From NCBI GenBank assembly GCA_039908285.1, contig JAMOBE010000009.1, positions 1-63,892 of the forward strand: 63,892 bases of DNA. Reading direction: 5' to 3'. The position numbers and the translations under genes were made by a program. Of the stretch, positions 1 to 9,486 are shown piece after piece. The notes beneath the pieces were generated by a model. That model did no database searches, was not told where the DNA came from, and was given only the letters and a program-made list of their open reading frames with translations. The DNA comes from JAMOBE01 sp039908285. Lineage in GTDB: Bacteria; Pseudomonadota; Alphaproteobacteria; Rhodospirillales; Rhodospirillaceae. Each line of letters begins with the position of its first letter. The stretch's first letter is position 1.

Positions 1-1109
1 GGATTCTTCTGGTGGACGACAACGAGATCAACGTGGAAATCGCCCAGGCCATCCTCTCCTCCGAGGGGGCGAGTGTGCAAACGGCGGCCGACGGCGTGGC
101 TGCCGTCGCCGCCGTTGCTGCCTCCACCACCCAGCCGTTCGACGCGGTGCTGATGGACGTCCACATGCCCCTCATGGACGGCTACGAGGCGACACGGCGG
201 ATTCGCGCCGATCCGGCCAACGCGGCGCTGCCGATCATCGCCATGACCGCGAGCGCCATGGACCATGAGCGCCAGCAGTGCCTCACGGCAGGCATGAACG
301 ACCACATCGCCAAGCCGATCGACGTGGACCAGGCGATGGCCACCCTGTGCAAGTGGATGGAGGGCACATCTGATAAGCCCTCTCCCCCCTCTTCCGGGGG
401 GAGAGGGTTGGGTGAGGGGGGTGCCGAAGCTCCCCCTCTCCCCCTCGAGGGGGAGAGGGAGTGGATTGCTGGAAGTGCCCTCGAGGGCTTCGACATTCCG
501 GCGGCCCTGCAACGGGTGGCCGGCAATCAGGATCTGCTGCGCCGGCTCCTGCTCGCGTTCGCCGAAAAGAACGCGACCGCGCCGGTACGCCTGCGGGCGA
601 TGCTGGACGCCGGCGACGTCGATGCCGCCTTCGGTCTGGTCCATGCCATCAAGGGATCGGCCGGCAACCTTGGGGCCACCAACCTGTTCAAGGTGGCCGA
701 AGCGTTCCAGACGGCCCTGACCACACGGGAGCAGGGTAGCTTCGAGGCGCATTTTCAGGCCTTCCAGCGGCAGATGGACGAGGTCCAGGCGACCCTCGCC
801 CGCCTGAACCCGACCTTCGAACCAAACGTGGCGTCCGTCGCGAGAACCATCGACGATGCGGATAAGCGTCAGCTTGTTCAGGACTGTCTCGATCTGGTCA
901 AGCTGATGAAGAAGCGGAGCCTGCGCTCGGTCGATCTCGCCGACGACATCAGGCGACGCCTGCAGGGTAGCGGGTTCGACCGGGAGATACAGGTCCTGGA
1001 AGCGTCAATGACGGTGCTCGATTTCAAGACCGGCGTTACCGCCGTACAGACCTTGATCGAAAAAATGAGTGCGGATCCTGTTTTGTCCGGCGACGTTCTG
1101 GGGAATTGA
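1..1109 (+). CDS. Receiver-HPt phosphorelay protein (5' end outside window)
   Basis: The reading frame is already open at the window edge (ILLVDDNEIN in frame), so this is the C-terminal part of a longer protein, probably a hybrid histidine kinase. It holds a complete receiver domain, with the phospho-acceptor Asp in VLMDVHMPLMDGY and a conserved Lys in HIAKPID. A histidine phosphotransfer (HPt) domain follows, with the active His in LVHAIKGSAGNLGA. About 30 residues between them (roughly codons 121-150 from position 12) are Pro/Gly/Glu-rich. They are encoded by a palindromic repeat also found in two intergenic gaps, so they are probably an in-frame insertion into the linker. A sensor kinase gene starts 4 nt after the stop, which suggests one operon and a shared phosphorelay. 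The partner and output are not visible. Confidence 0.85.
   Translation, partial: ILLVDDNEINVEIAQAILSSEGASVQTAADGVAAVAAVAASTTQPFDAVLMDVHMPLMDGYEATRRIRADPANAALPIIAMTASAMDHERQQCLTAGMNDHIAKPIDVDQAMATLCKWMEGTSDKPSPPSSGGRGLGEGGAEAPPLPLEGEREWIAGSALEGFDIPAALQRVAGNQDLLRRLLLAFAEKNATAPVRLRAMLDAGDVDAAFGLVHAIKGSAGNLGATNLFKVAEAFQTALTTREQGSFEAHFQAFQRQMDEVQATLARLNPTFEPNVASVARTIDDADKRQLVQDCLDLVKLMKKRSLRSVDLADDIRRRLQGSGFDREIQVLEASMTVLDFKTGVTAVQTLIEKMSADPVLSGDVLGN
372..460 (-). repeat. Palindromic mosaic element, copy 1 (in frame inside a gene)
   Basis: This 89-bp GC-rich segment contains two hairpins with CCCTCTCC/GGAGAGGG-type arms. Its reverse complement matches the elements at 23803-23932 and 19704-19829, including the central GGGAGCTTC-like block seen here as GAAGCTCCC. 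It lacks about 35 bp of the middle present in the other copies. It is translated as a low-complexity linker between the receiver and HPt domains without breaking the frame. Confidence 0.8.
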
Positions 1110-1113
1110 ACTC

Positions 1114-4100
1114 ATGAATGGAGAAAGCAGTATCCGCAATAATATAATGCCATTTCTCAAGGACATATTGCTTGGTGGTGTTCTGTCTTTGATTCTTATC
1201 GGTTGGTCGTCCGCGGCCGGCAATGCGGCAAATGATACGATTCATTATGTCGTGGAAATGCTTACCACGACTATTTTTCTTATTGTGTTTTTGACATCAT
1301 GGTACTCGTTTGCTTTGTCGAAAAACAGTTATTCCTTGTTTGTTGGATGTGGGTCCTTCTGGATCGCTGTAATTGATCTCACCCATACCATATCATACGG
1401 CAAGGAGGAGGAAGCCAGCCGGGCGCTACAGCACTGGACGTCGATCAGCATTCTTGAGGCATTGTTGCTATTGGCTGCGCCGCTGTTCCTGACGCGAGCA
1501 GTTGCGCGGTGGCCGGTATTCATCATCCTTGGGGCGATTGCCGCGGCAGTCCATGCCACTATCTCCCTGGGACCTTTCCCTGACATGTATGTTGCGGGAT
1601 CTGGTGTAACTTATTTCTGCTTTGCAAGCACGTATGGCATCATTGTGGTTTACACTGGAGCCATCGCAAGCACGATCATGCATAAAAAGCAGCACACATT
1701 TCAACTGTATTACGTTATGATTCTATCCATTATCATGGCGATTGCGGGAGATTTGTCTCCACCTCCCTATAATGCTCATGGAATAGCCGACATCCAGGGA
1801 CATGTCTTCAGACTGTTTTCATTCTGGCTGATATTCACCGCGATCGTCCACAGGGCGTTGAACGATCCGTTCAAAGCCATGGCCTTGGGGGCCGATTCCT
1901 TCGACTCCCATCCCGATCCCACGATCCTGGTGGACCGTGGCGGGCTCATTCGTCAGGTCAACAGGGCGGCCTGTCAGTCCAGAAACCTGTCGAGGGATGA
2001 TCTTCTGGGCCGCTCCTGTCATGATCATTTTCATCCCGAGACCAGTTCGACCGAGGACTGTCCGATCTGTCGGCACATCCGCTCGGCCGAAACAATGCCC
2101 CCCACCGACTTCGCCTATCCGGACAAGACGTGGCAGCAGGTTGCCGTGACCCCACTCTCGTCATTTGATGAATTGGCGGGAATGGTTCATGTGTCCCGGG
2201 ACGTCACGGCGCGCAAGCAAACGACGCATGACCTGCGCCGGCGGACAGTCGAACAGACGATCATCGCCTCGATTCTGGGGCTCTTCCATGATTCGGGCGC
2301 CAGGTCGCTGAATGAGATCCTTCAAGAGGCGCTGGGTCTGGTGGTCGCAACCCATGGCCTTGGCCTGCAGCCCGTCGGGTGCATTTTCCTGCGTCAGGAC
2401 GACACCCTGGAAATGGTCGCGCAACTGAACCTGACCACCTGTCTGCTGACCACCTGCGCGAATATTCCGCTCGGTTATTGTCTGTGTGGCCGCGCCGCGG
2501 CAGACAACGCCATCGTCTTTGCCCACGAGGTGGATCACCGTCACGACGTCACCTTCCCGGGGATGTCGCCGCACGGGCATTACTGCGTGCCGATCCAAAG
2601 CAACGGCGAGGCCATCGGCGTGTTGAACTTCTATGTTCCCGCGCATCACACCAGCAGCATTGATGAGGTCCGCTTCCTCATCAGCGTCGCCAACGCGCTG
2701 GCCATCATCATTCAACGCAAGCGACTGGAAGAAAACGAGACGACGATCAGGCTCGAGCTGACTCACCACGTCAAGGACCTGGAGCTTGCCAACCAGGCCC
2801 TCGAGCGCCAGACGACCGCACTGGCCAAGCTTGCCGAGGAGATCGACGCCGAGCGCCGTCGCACCGAGCACGCCCGCCGCGACGCTGAGCGGGCCACCAA
2901 GGCCAAGTCCCAGTTCCTGGCCAACATGAGCCATGAAATCCGCACCCCCATGAACGGCGTCGTCACCATGGCGGATTTGCTCAATGACACCGAATTGACC
3001 CGGGAGCAGGGGAGCATGCTCACGGTCATTCGTGAGTCCGGGACGGCGCTGCTGGGCATCATCAACGACATCCTCGACTTCTCGAAGATCGAGGCCGGCC
3101 GCCTGACGCTGGAGACGACCGACGTGTCCCTCTCCGACCTGGTCGAGGGGGTGGCCAATGTGCTGGAGCCGAAGGCCTTCGAGAAGGGTATCGGCCTGTG
3201 GGGCTGCATCGATCCCCATGTTCCGAACCACCTTATGGGCGATCCCGTCCGCCTGCGCCAGATCCTCCTCAATCTCGTCGGCAATGCCGTGAAGTTCACG
3301 GAGCACGGGGAGGTCACCATCGACGTCACGTCAAAGGCAGTTACTGACAAAATTGCTACGGTTACATTCGTCGTTCGTGATACGGGGATCGGCATTTCCG
3401 ACGAGAACCAGAAGAAACTGTTCACGCCATTTTCGCAGGCGGACGATTCGATCGCCCGTCGCTTCGGAGGTACGGGACTTGGCCTGTCCATTTCCATAGC
3501 CCTGGTGGAAATGATGGGAGGACGCATCGGGGTCAAGAGCACCCTGGGCGAGGGATCCACATTCTGGTTCAGCGTGGATCTGACGGTGGTCGTCGACAAG
3601 CGACGTTCCTTCGAAAACGAATTGGCGGGCAAAAGGATTCTGCTGGTCAGCAACACCCCGACGCTGACCCGGACCCTTGAGCGATATGTTCTCTTCACCG
3701 GGGCGCAGCTCGTGTTCAGCGACAATGCCCCCGCCGCCCTGGAGAAACTCGACCCAGCCGGCGACCTGCCCGATGTCGTCCTGCTTGACGCCGAGTGTTC
3801 TGGCGACATGGAAAGTCGGGCGCTGATGGAAATCATCCAGGCGGCGCCCGGTCCGTCGCGACCGAAGTGCATCGTCCTCATGCGGCGCGCCCGCATCATG
3901 TCGGCGACGGTCGACCGCTTCGCCGGCGCGGAGGCCATTCTTCCCGTGCCCGTGTCACGCGGAGAGATCTGGGAGACCATGGCGACGGTGCTGGGACTTG
4001 GGTCGCCGAACTCCGATCTGTCGATGAGGGGAAAACGTGGTCCTTCCAACATCAACTACCAGGCGCCCAGCGTGGACGAAGCCCGCGCGCGCGGGGCTCT

Positions 4101-4905
4101 CATCCTGGTTGCCGAGGACAACACCATCAACCAGACGGTTATCGGCACGCTTCTTGGCAAGCTCGGGTACGCCATCCAGATCGTCAGCAATGGCCGCGAG
4201 GCATGGGATGCCATCAAGACGGGGACTTACGGTCTCCTGCTGACCGACTGCCACATGCCGGAAATGGACGGCTACAGCCTGACGTCCATTATCCGTGCCT
4301 CCGAGAGGACCAGGGGGGGGAAGCGTCTCCCCGTCATCGCCCTGACGGCGGACGCCTTCGCCGGAGCGGGGCAGCGCTGCCAGTCCTCCGGCATGGATGC
4401 GTGCCTCACCAAGCCCATCGAACGGGAGGCGCTCGACAGGGCGATCCGGCAGCATCTGCCGGTGGCGATAGAGTTGCGGAAGCCGGTGGACCGCGGTGGC
4501 GACAAGCCGACGGCCGTCATTTCCAATCCAGCGCCTCACAACGACGCTGACGACAAGCCCGCCATCCCCATTCTCGACCTGACGTACCTTGCCAACGTCG
4601 TCGATAACGACGAAGACATGCTGGGCGCCCTGCTCTCCGATCTGCTGGCCATGATGCCCTCCCTCCTGGACGAGATGCTGGCCGCCCTCGATGCCGGAGA
4701 GTTCGACCGGGCCCGCAAGGTCGCCCACAACGCCAAGGGAGCATTGAAATCAACGGGCGCCTTCGAACTGGCGGACGTGTGTGAGAAGATTCAGTTCGCC
4801 CTCGATCGCAAGGACTCCGAGACCGCGCTCTCGTACCGAAACGGCGTGCGGCCCGTGTTCGATGCACTGAAACGAGAGATCGAAGCGCTCCCGCAAATGG
4901 CGTAG
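1114..4905 (+). CDS. Hybrid sensor histidine kinase (MASE3-PAS-GAF-HisKA-HATPase-REC-HPt)
   Basis: Membrane-bound multi-domain sensor kinase of 1263 aa. Residues about 15-255 are hydrophobic with several transmembrane helices, resembling the MASE3 sensor domain. A PAS domain follows (about 260-365) with a CPIC motif, then a GAF domain (about 390-540) and a coiled linker. The HisKA H-box is NMSHEIRTPMNG (His607), and the ATPase has NLVGNAVKF, DTGIGIS and GGTGLGLS. A pseudo-receiver (about 845-960) has LLVSN where the acidic pair should be. A full receiver (Asp1045 in LLTDCHMPEMDGY) and an HPt domain (His1205 in AHNAKG) complete it. The ATG at 1114 was chosen because it follows the upstream stop by 4 nt with a GGGGAA-like ribosome site. 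The first 750 bp are clearly less GC-rich than the rest. The signal sensed is unknown. Confidence 0.9.
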   Translation: MNGESSIRNNIMPFLKDILLGGVLSLILIGWSSAAGNAANDTIHYVVEMLTTTIFLIVFLTSWYSFALSKNSYSLFVGCGSFWIAVIDLTHTISYGKEEEASRALQHWTSISILEALLLLAAPLFLTRAVARWPVFIILGAIAAAVHATISLGPFPDMYVAGSGVTYFCFASTYGIIVVYTGAIASTIMHKKQHTFQLYYVMILSIIMAIAGDLSPPPYNAHGIADIQGHVFRLFSFWLIFTAIVHRALNDPFKAMALGADSFDSHPDPTILVDRGGLIRQVNRAACQSRNLSRDDLLGRSCHDHFHPETSSTEDCPICRHIRSAETMPPTDFAYPDKTWQQVAVTPLSSFDELAGMVHVSRDVTARKQTTHDLRRRTVEQTIIASILGLFHDSGARSLNEILQEALGLVVATHGLGLQPVGCIFLRQDDTLEMVAQLNLTTCLLTTCANIPLGYCLCGRAAADNAIVFAHEVDHRHDVTFPGMSPHGHYCVPIQSNGEAIGVLNFYVPAHHTSSIDEVRFLISVANALAIIIQRKRLEENETTIRLELTHHVKDLELANQALERQTTALAKLAEEIDAERRRTEHARRDAERATKAKSQFLANMSHEIRTPMNGVVTMADLLNDTELTREQGSMLTVIRESGTALLGIINDILDFSKIEAGRLTLETTDVSLSDLVEGVANVLEPKAFEKGIGLWGCIDPHVPNHLMGDPVRLRQILLNLVGNAVKFTEHGEVTIDVTSKAVTDKIATVTFVVRDTGIGISDENQKKLFTPFSQADDSIARRFGGTGLGLSISIALVEMMGGRIGVKSTLGEGSTFWFSVDLTVVVDKRRSFENELAGKRILLVSNTPTLTRTLERYVLFTGAQLVFSDNAPAALEKLDPAGDLPDVVLLDAECSGDMESRALMEIIQAAPGPSRPKCIVLMRRARIMSATVDRFAGAEAILPVPVSRGEIWETMATVLGLGSPNSDLSMRGKRGPSNINYQAPSVDEARARGALILVAEDNTINQTVIGTLLGKLGYAIQIVSNGREAWDAIKTGTYGLLLTDCHMPEMDGYSLTSIIRASERTRGGKRLPVIALTADAFAGAGQRCQSSGMDACLTKPIEREALDRAIRQHLPVAIELRKPVDRGGDKPTAVISNPAPHNDADDKPAIPILDLTYLANVVDNDEDMLGALLSDLLAMMPSLLDEMLAALDAGEFDRARKVAHNAKGALKSTGAFELADVCEKIQFALDRKDSETALSYRNGVRPVFDALKREIEALPQMA

Positions 4906-4930
4906 GAGCATTTCTTTCATACGCACGCGA

Positions 4931-4965
4931 AAACCCCCTCCCCCACTCAAGGGGAAGGGGGTCTT
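4931..4965. terminator. Terminator hairpin between convergent genes
   Basis: CCCCCTCCCC and GGGGAAGGGGG form an 11-12 bp stem with one mismatch and a short loop. It lies between the kinase stop (4905, + strand) and the end of the hibernation factor gene (4988, - strand), so it could serve both. Confidence 0.65.
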
Positions 4966-4987
4966 GCGGACACCACGGTGCCGCCCA

Positions 4988-5350
4988 TCAGACGGCGCGA
5001 ACCTGCAGTTCACTGCGGCGATGACGGGTGACGTACTCCTGAAGCTGCCGTTCCATGGTCCCGAAGGCATCGCGCAGGGCGTGGAAGATGTCCTCGTTGA
5101 CGTGGACATCCTTGGGAGCGCGCTTGACCACCAGTTCGTCGCCGGGGACCTTGAGGTCGACTCGTATGTGGAATGGTTCCCCCTTCCGGTGGGCGCTGGA
5201 GGTGTTCCGGTGGTGGGCCTCGATCACCACCTTGCAACTCGTGATGCGGTCGAACAGAAGTTCGAGCTTCGACACCTTGTCCTTGATCTTGTCCTCGACG
5301 GCTTCCGAATGGTCGATGCCGTGGAATGAAATCTGCAAGGGAACTTGCAT
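4988..5350 (-). CDS. hpf: Ribosome hibernation factor, HPF/RaiA family
   Basis: A 120-aa protein of the HPF/RaiA (sigma-54 modulation) family, which binds the 30S decoding centre and inactivates ribosomes in stationary phase or stress. It has the expected N-terminal beta-strand and helix (PLQISFHGID...AVEDKIKDKVSKLELLFDRI), followed by a basic segment (EAHHRNTSSAHRKGEPFHI) and VHVNEDIFHALRDAF. It lacks the extra C-terminal dimerisation domain of long HPF, so it is the short type. It stands alone here, convergent with the kinase gene, not beside rpoN as in many bacteria. The assignment among HPF, YfiA and other RaiA-fold proteins is approximate. Confidence 0.8.
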   Translation of the reverse strand: MQVPLQISFHGIDHSEAVEDKIKDKVSKLELLFDRITSCKVVIEAHHRNTSSAHRKGEPFHIRVDLKVPGDELVVKRAPKDVHVNEDIFHALRDAFGTMERQLQEYVTRHRRSELQVRAV

Positions 5351-5599
5351 TCAAACGTCCTCCCCTCAAACGCCGCATCGTGCCCGCAGATGCCGGGTAC
5401 GGTGCTTGTCGCTACCCCCATGGCCGCCGCCACACTGGCGAAGGGACCGGGTCGGAACCGGCACGGCAATGTAGGATAGTCATGATACTGGCTTTGGCCG
5501 GGGATTTCCATGCCCGTGCGCAAAAACCGACTTGGGGCTTTCCGGGGAGGGTCGAGGCCGCTACTGTGCCGATGGCATTCCTCCCTCCCGGAGACTCCC

Positions 5600-7456
5600 G
5601 TGACCACGTGTTCCGAACTGCTGCGGGCGGCGCTCGATCTTCATCGGGCCGGTCGCCTGGCCGAGGCCGAGCGGGCCTATCTCCGCATCCTGGCCGATGA
5701 GCCCACCCACCCCGAGGCCATGCACCTGCTTGGCGCCCTCGCTCGCCAGCGGGGCCGTCCAGAGGACGCCGTCGCCCTGCTGACGCGGACCATCGCGATT
5801 CACCCCGACCTGGCGGAGGCCCACTACAACCTGGCTGGGACGCTGAAGGACCTGGGGCGGCTCGAGGCGGCGGCGGCGGGCTTTCGTCGCGTCATCGCCC
5901 TGCGCCCGGACATCGCCGAGGCCCACAACACCCTCGGGACGGTGCTGCAGGCCCTGGGGCGGCTTCCGGAGGCGGAGGCGGCCTATCGCGACGCCGTGGC
6001 GACCGACCCGGGCCATGCCGGCGCCCACACCAATCTCGGGGCGGTGCTGCACCTGCGGGGCCGCCCCCATGAGGCCGTCGCCAGCCATCGCCAGGCCCTG
6101 ATCCTGCGGCCGGACCTGGCCGAGGCCCACTACAACATGGGCGTCGCCCTCGACCAGACCGCGCCGCTGGCCGCCGCCGTCTGCTATCGCCGGGCCCTGG
6201 ACCTCAAGCCCGAGTTCGCCGCCGCCCACTCCAACCTCATCTTCGCCCTCGATTTCGATCCCAGTCAGACCACGGCTTCGCAGCAGCGGGAGCGCCGACA
6301 GTGGTATGCCCGCCACGGCCGGGCGCTGACGCCAGCCAGACTCCAGCACGCCAACCGGCCCGACCCGGAGCGGCGCCTGCGGCTTGGCTATGTGTCGGCG
6401 GATTTTCGCCGCCATTCGGCGGCCTACGCCTTCGGGCCGGTGCTTCGCCACCATGACCGCGCGGTCTTCGAGGTGGTGTGCTATTCGGGAGTCGTCGTCG
6501 AGGACGACCTGACCGCCGATTTCCGCGCCCGCGCCGACCTGTGGCGACCGGTGGCCGGCCTTTCCGACGACGCCCTGGCGGCGCTGATCGACGCCGACGG
6601 CATCGACATCCTGGTGGATCTCTCGGGTCACTCGGGCGGCAACCGCCTGCTGGTGTTCGCCCGCAAGCCGGCACCGGTGCAGGTCAGCGCCTGGGGCCAC
6701 GCCTCAGGCACCGGTCTCGCCACCATCGACGCCTGCTTCGCCGACCCGGTGATCGTCCCCGCCGCCGAGCGGCCGCTGTTCGCCGAGGCCATCGTCGACC
6801 TGCCGTGCGTCCTCCACTATCAGCCGCCCGATCACGTGCCGCCGCCGTCCAGGACGCCCGACGAGGGCCGGATCACCTTCGGTTGTCTCAACCGGCTGTC
6901 CAAGGTCTCGCGGGACGTGATCACGGCGTGGGCGGCCATCCTGGCCGCCGTGCCGGAGGCCAGGCTGCTGGTCAAGGATCGCCCGCTCGACGATCCCGCC
7001 GAGCGGCTTGCCCTGCTGGGCGGGCTGGCGGCGGTGGGCATCGCGCCGGAGCGGGTCGACCTCGTCGGCGGCTCGCCCCACCGCGAGCACCTGGAGACCT
7101 ATGGCCGCATCGACGTGGCCCTGGACCCGTTCCCCATGGCGGGGGGCATCTCCACCCTGGAGGCGCTGTGGATGGGGGTGCCGGTGGTGACCCTGGCGGG
7201 GAGTACCATGACGAGCCGCCTTGGCGCCTCCATCCTCACGGCCGCCGGCCTGCCCGAGCTGGTGGCCGACACGCCGGAGCGCTATCGCGACATCGCCGTC
7301 GGCCTGGCCGCGGACCCCGGGCGGCGCTCCGACCTGCGCCAGGGCCTGCGGGCCCGCATGGCCGCCTCGCCGGTCGCCGACGCCGCCCTCTACACCCGCG
7401 CCGTCGAGGCGGCATACCGGACCCTGTGGCGCCAATGGTGCCAGGGAAGGATGTGA
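5600..7456 (+). CDS. TPR-containing O-GlcNAc-transferase-like glycosyltransferase (GT41/SPINDLY)
   Basis: A 618-aa protein with six or more TPR repeats in the first 220 residues (recurring HPDLAEAHYNLAGTLKDLG-like units), followed by a GT41 catalytic region. That region shows RLRLGYVSADFRRHS, ILVDLSGHSGGNRL, PVQVSAWGHASGTG, ITFGCLNRLSKVS and DPFPMAGGISTLEALWMGVPVVTL, which match bacterial OGT/SPINDLY-like enzymes that transfer a sugar from a UDP/GDP-sugar to proteins. The GTG at 5600 is preferred because CGGAG lies about 7 nt upstream; a frame-open start at 5510 would add 30 non-TPR residues. The substrate is unknown. In alphaproteobacteria such proteins often act in polysaccharide production or flagellin glycosylation, which is only inference here. 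Confidence 0.85.
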   Translation: MTTCSELLRAALDLHRAGRLAEAERAYLRILADEPTHPEAMHLLGALARQRGRPEDAVALLTRTIAIHPDLAEAHYNLAGTLKDLGRLEAAAAGFRRVIALRPDIAEAHNTLGTVLQALGRLPEAEAAYRDAVATDPGHAGAHTNLGAVLHLRGRPHEAVASHRQALILRPDLAEAHYNMGVALDQTAPLAAAVCYRRALDLKPEFAAAHSNLIFALDFDPSQTTASQQRERRQWYARHGRALTPARLQHANRPDPERRLRLGYVSADFRRHSAAYAFGPVLRHHDRAVFEVVCYSGVVVEDDLTADFRARADLWRPVAGLSDDALAALIDADGIDILVDLSGHSGGNRLLVFARKPAPVQVSAWGHASGTGLATIDACFADPVIVPAAERPLFAEAIVDLPCVLHYQPPDHVPPPSRTPDEGRITFGCLNRLSKVSRDVITAWAAILAAVPEARLLVKDRPLDDPAERLALLGGLAAVGIAPERVDLVGGSPHREHLETYGRIDVALDPFPMAGGISTLEALWMGVPVVTLAGSTMTSRLGASILTAAGLPELVADTPERYRDIAVGLAADPGRRSDLRQGLRARMAASPVADAALYTRAVEAAYRTLWRQWCQGRM

Positions 7457-7470
7457 CTCTCGCCAAAGAC

Positions 7471-7499
7471 CTTGCGTCGCCGCGACAGGCACCGCATAT
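7471..7499 (+). promoter_or_regulatory. Candidate heat-shock (sigma-32-like) promoter of htpG
   Basis: CTTGCG at 7471 and CGCATAT at 7493 are separated by 16 nt in the 109-nt gap before htpG. They resemble the CTTG / C-Y-T-A-T-n-T pattern of alphaproteobacterial RpoH promoters. The match is partial. Confidence 0.35.
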
Positions 7500-7565
7500 C
7501 ATGGCGTCTCGCCGCGACGGCGGCACGCAACCGGACCATCGGACTTCATCAGGGACCAGGGTACT

Positions 7566-9434
7566 ATGGCTGAAGAAACCTTCACATTCCAGGCGGAGGT
7601 ATCCAAGCTTCTGGATATCGTCGTCCATTCGCTGTATTCCAACAAGCAGATCTTCCTTCGCGAGCTGATTTCCAACGCATCGGACGCCTGCGACCGTCTG
7701 CGCTATGTGGCGATCACCCAGCCGGAGCTTCTCGGCGACGATCCGGAGTTCAGGATCGTCCTGTCTGTGGACAAGGACGCCGGCACGCTGTGCATCGCCG
7801 ACAACGGCATCGGCATGAACCACGCCGACCTGGTGGAGAATCTCGGCACCATCGCCCGCTCGGGCACGGCGGCGTTCATGGGCCAGATGGCCAGCGACAA
7901 GAAGAACGACGTCAACCTGATCGGCCAGTTCGGCGTCGGTTTCTACTCGGCGTTCATGGTGGCGGACAAGGTCGAGGTGCTGAGCCGCAAGGCGGGGGAA
8001 CCCAGCGGCTGGCGGTGGGTCTCGGACGGCCGGGGCTCCTTCACCATCACCGAGGCGCCGGAGGCGACGCGGGGCGTCAGCGTCATCCTGCACATGCGGG
8101 CCGACGACAGGGAGTACCTGGAGCACGGGCGTCTCACCCACATCGTCAAGACCTACTCCGACCACATCGCCCTGCCGGTGCTGCTGAGGGCCGACGGCAA
8201 GGACGAGCCGGTCAACTCGGCGTCGGCGCTGTGGACCCGCCCCCGCTCCGACATCACCGAGGAGCAGTACAAGGAGTTCTACCACCACGTCTCGCACAAT
8301 TTCGACGACCCGTGGCTGACCATCCACTACAAGGCCGAGGGCGCCATCGAGTACACCGGCCTCCTGTTCATTCCGTCGGAGAAGCCGTTCAACCTGTTCC
8401 ATCCCGACCGCAAGCAGCAGGTCAAACTGTACGTCCGCCGGATCTTCATCACCGACGACTGCGAGGAACTGCTGCCGCCCTATCTGCGGTTCACGCGGGG
8501 CATCGTCGATTCCCAGGACCTGCCGCTCAACATCAGCCGCGAGATGCTCCAGCACAATCCCATGCTGGCCAAGATCCGCGGTGGACTGGTGCGGCGCATC
8601 CTCGGCGACCTGAAGCAGCGCTCAGCCGACGCCGAAGCCTATGGCAAGTTCTGGGAGTCGTTCGGCGCCGTCCTCAAGGAAGGCCTGTACGAGGACTTCG
8701 AGCGTCGGGCCGATATTCTGGATCTCTGCCGCTTCCGCACCACCCATGGCGCGGATTTCTCAAGCCTCGAGCAGTACGTCGAGCGCATGAAGGACGGGCA
8801 GGAGGCGATCTACTACATCACCGGTGACGATCCCCACGCCCTGACCCGCAGCCCGCACCTCGAGGGCTTCGCGTCGCGGGGAGTGGAGGTGCTGCTGCTG
8901 ACCGATCCCATCGACGAGTTCTGGACCAACTCGGTGGGCGAGTTCAGGGGCAAGAAGTTCGCGTCGGTGACCCATGCGGGGACCGACCTCGGCAAGATCG
9001 CCGAGACCGAACCGAAGCCCGGGGAGGAAAAGCCCGAGTCGGCGCCCGAGGCCGACGTCAACGCCCTGATCGCGGCGCTGAAGGCGGCCCTCGGCGCCCA
9101 GGTCAAGGACGTGCGCGCCTCCGACCGTCTGACCGAAAGCGCGGTGTGCCTCGTCGCCGACAAGGACGACATGAGCATCCACCTCGAGCGTCTGCTGCGC
9201 CAGCACCGCCAGTTGGACACCCCCATCGTCCGGGTCCTGGAAATCAACCCGCGTCACGCCCTGATCCGGCGGCTGATCCAGCTTGGGACGGCCGATGGCG
9301 GCGGCGAGGTGTTCAAGGACGCGGCCCTGCTGCTGCTCGACCAGGCCCGCATCATCGACGGCGAGCCCCTGCCCGACGCGGTGGCCTTCTCGCGCCGCCT
9401 GACCCTGATGATGGAAAAGGGACTGATGGCATAA
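7566..9434 (+). CDS. htpG: Chaperone protein HtpG (Hsp90)
   Basis: Bacterial Hsp90 of 622 aa, a cytosolic ATP-dependent chaperone. The N-terminal ATPase shows the family block beginning ETFTFQAEVSKLLDIVVHSL, with SNKQIFLRELISNASDACD, DNGIGM and LIGQFGVGFYSAFMVADKV. The middle and C-terminal domains follow with LPLNISREMLQ. Length is normal for HtpG (about 620-630 aa). The ATG at 7566 gives the canonical N-terminus MAEETFTFQAEV; in-frame codons upstream belong to noncoding DNA and the end of the previous gene. It is followed by a strong hairpin. Confidence 0.97.
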   Translation: MAEETFTFQAEVSKLLDIVVHSLYSNKQIFLRELISNASDACDRLRYVAITQPELLGDDPEFRIVLSVDKDAGTLCIADNGIGMNHADLVENLGTIARSGTAAFMGQMASDKKNDVNLIGQFGVGFYSAFMVADKVEVLSRKAGEPSGWRWVSDGRGSFTITEAPEATRGVSVILHMRADDREYLEHGRLTHIVKTYSDHIALPVLLRADGKDEPVNSASALWTRPRSDITEEQYKEFYHHVSHNFDDPWLTIHYKAEGAIEYTGLLFIPSEKPFNLFHPDRKQQVKLYVRRIFITDDCEELLPPYLRFTRGIVDSQDLPLNISREMLQHNPMLAKIRGGLVRRILGDLKQRSADAEAYGKFWESFGAVLKEGLYEDFERRADILDLCRFRTTHGADFSSLEQYVERMKDGQEAIYYITGDDPHALTRSPHLEGFASRGVEVLLLTDPIDEFWTNSVGEFRGKKFASVTHAGTDLGKIAETEPKPGEEKPESAPEADVNALIAALKAALGAQVKDVRASDRLTESAVCLVADKDDMSIHLERLLRQHRQLDTPIVRVLEINPRHALIRRLIQLGTADGGGEVFKDAALLLLDQARIIDGEPLPDAVAFSRRLTLMMEKGLMA

Positions 9435-9441
9435 CGACCCG

Positions 9442-9480
9442 TGGAACCGCCGGCGATCTCAACGTTCGCCGGCGGTTCCA
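9442..9480. terminator. Bidirectional terminator after htpG
   Basis: A perfect 15-bp inverted repeat (TGGAACCGCCGGCGA and its complement) with a 9-nt loop starts 8 nt after the htpG stop and ends 7 nt before the end of the convergent DUF2442 gene. Confidence 0.8.
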
Positions 9481-9486
9481 GGGTGC

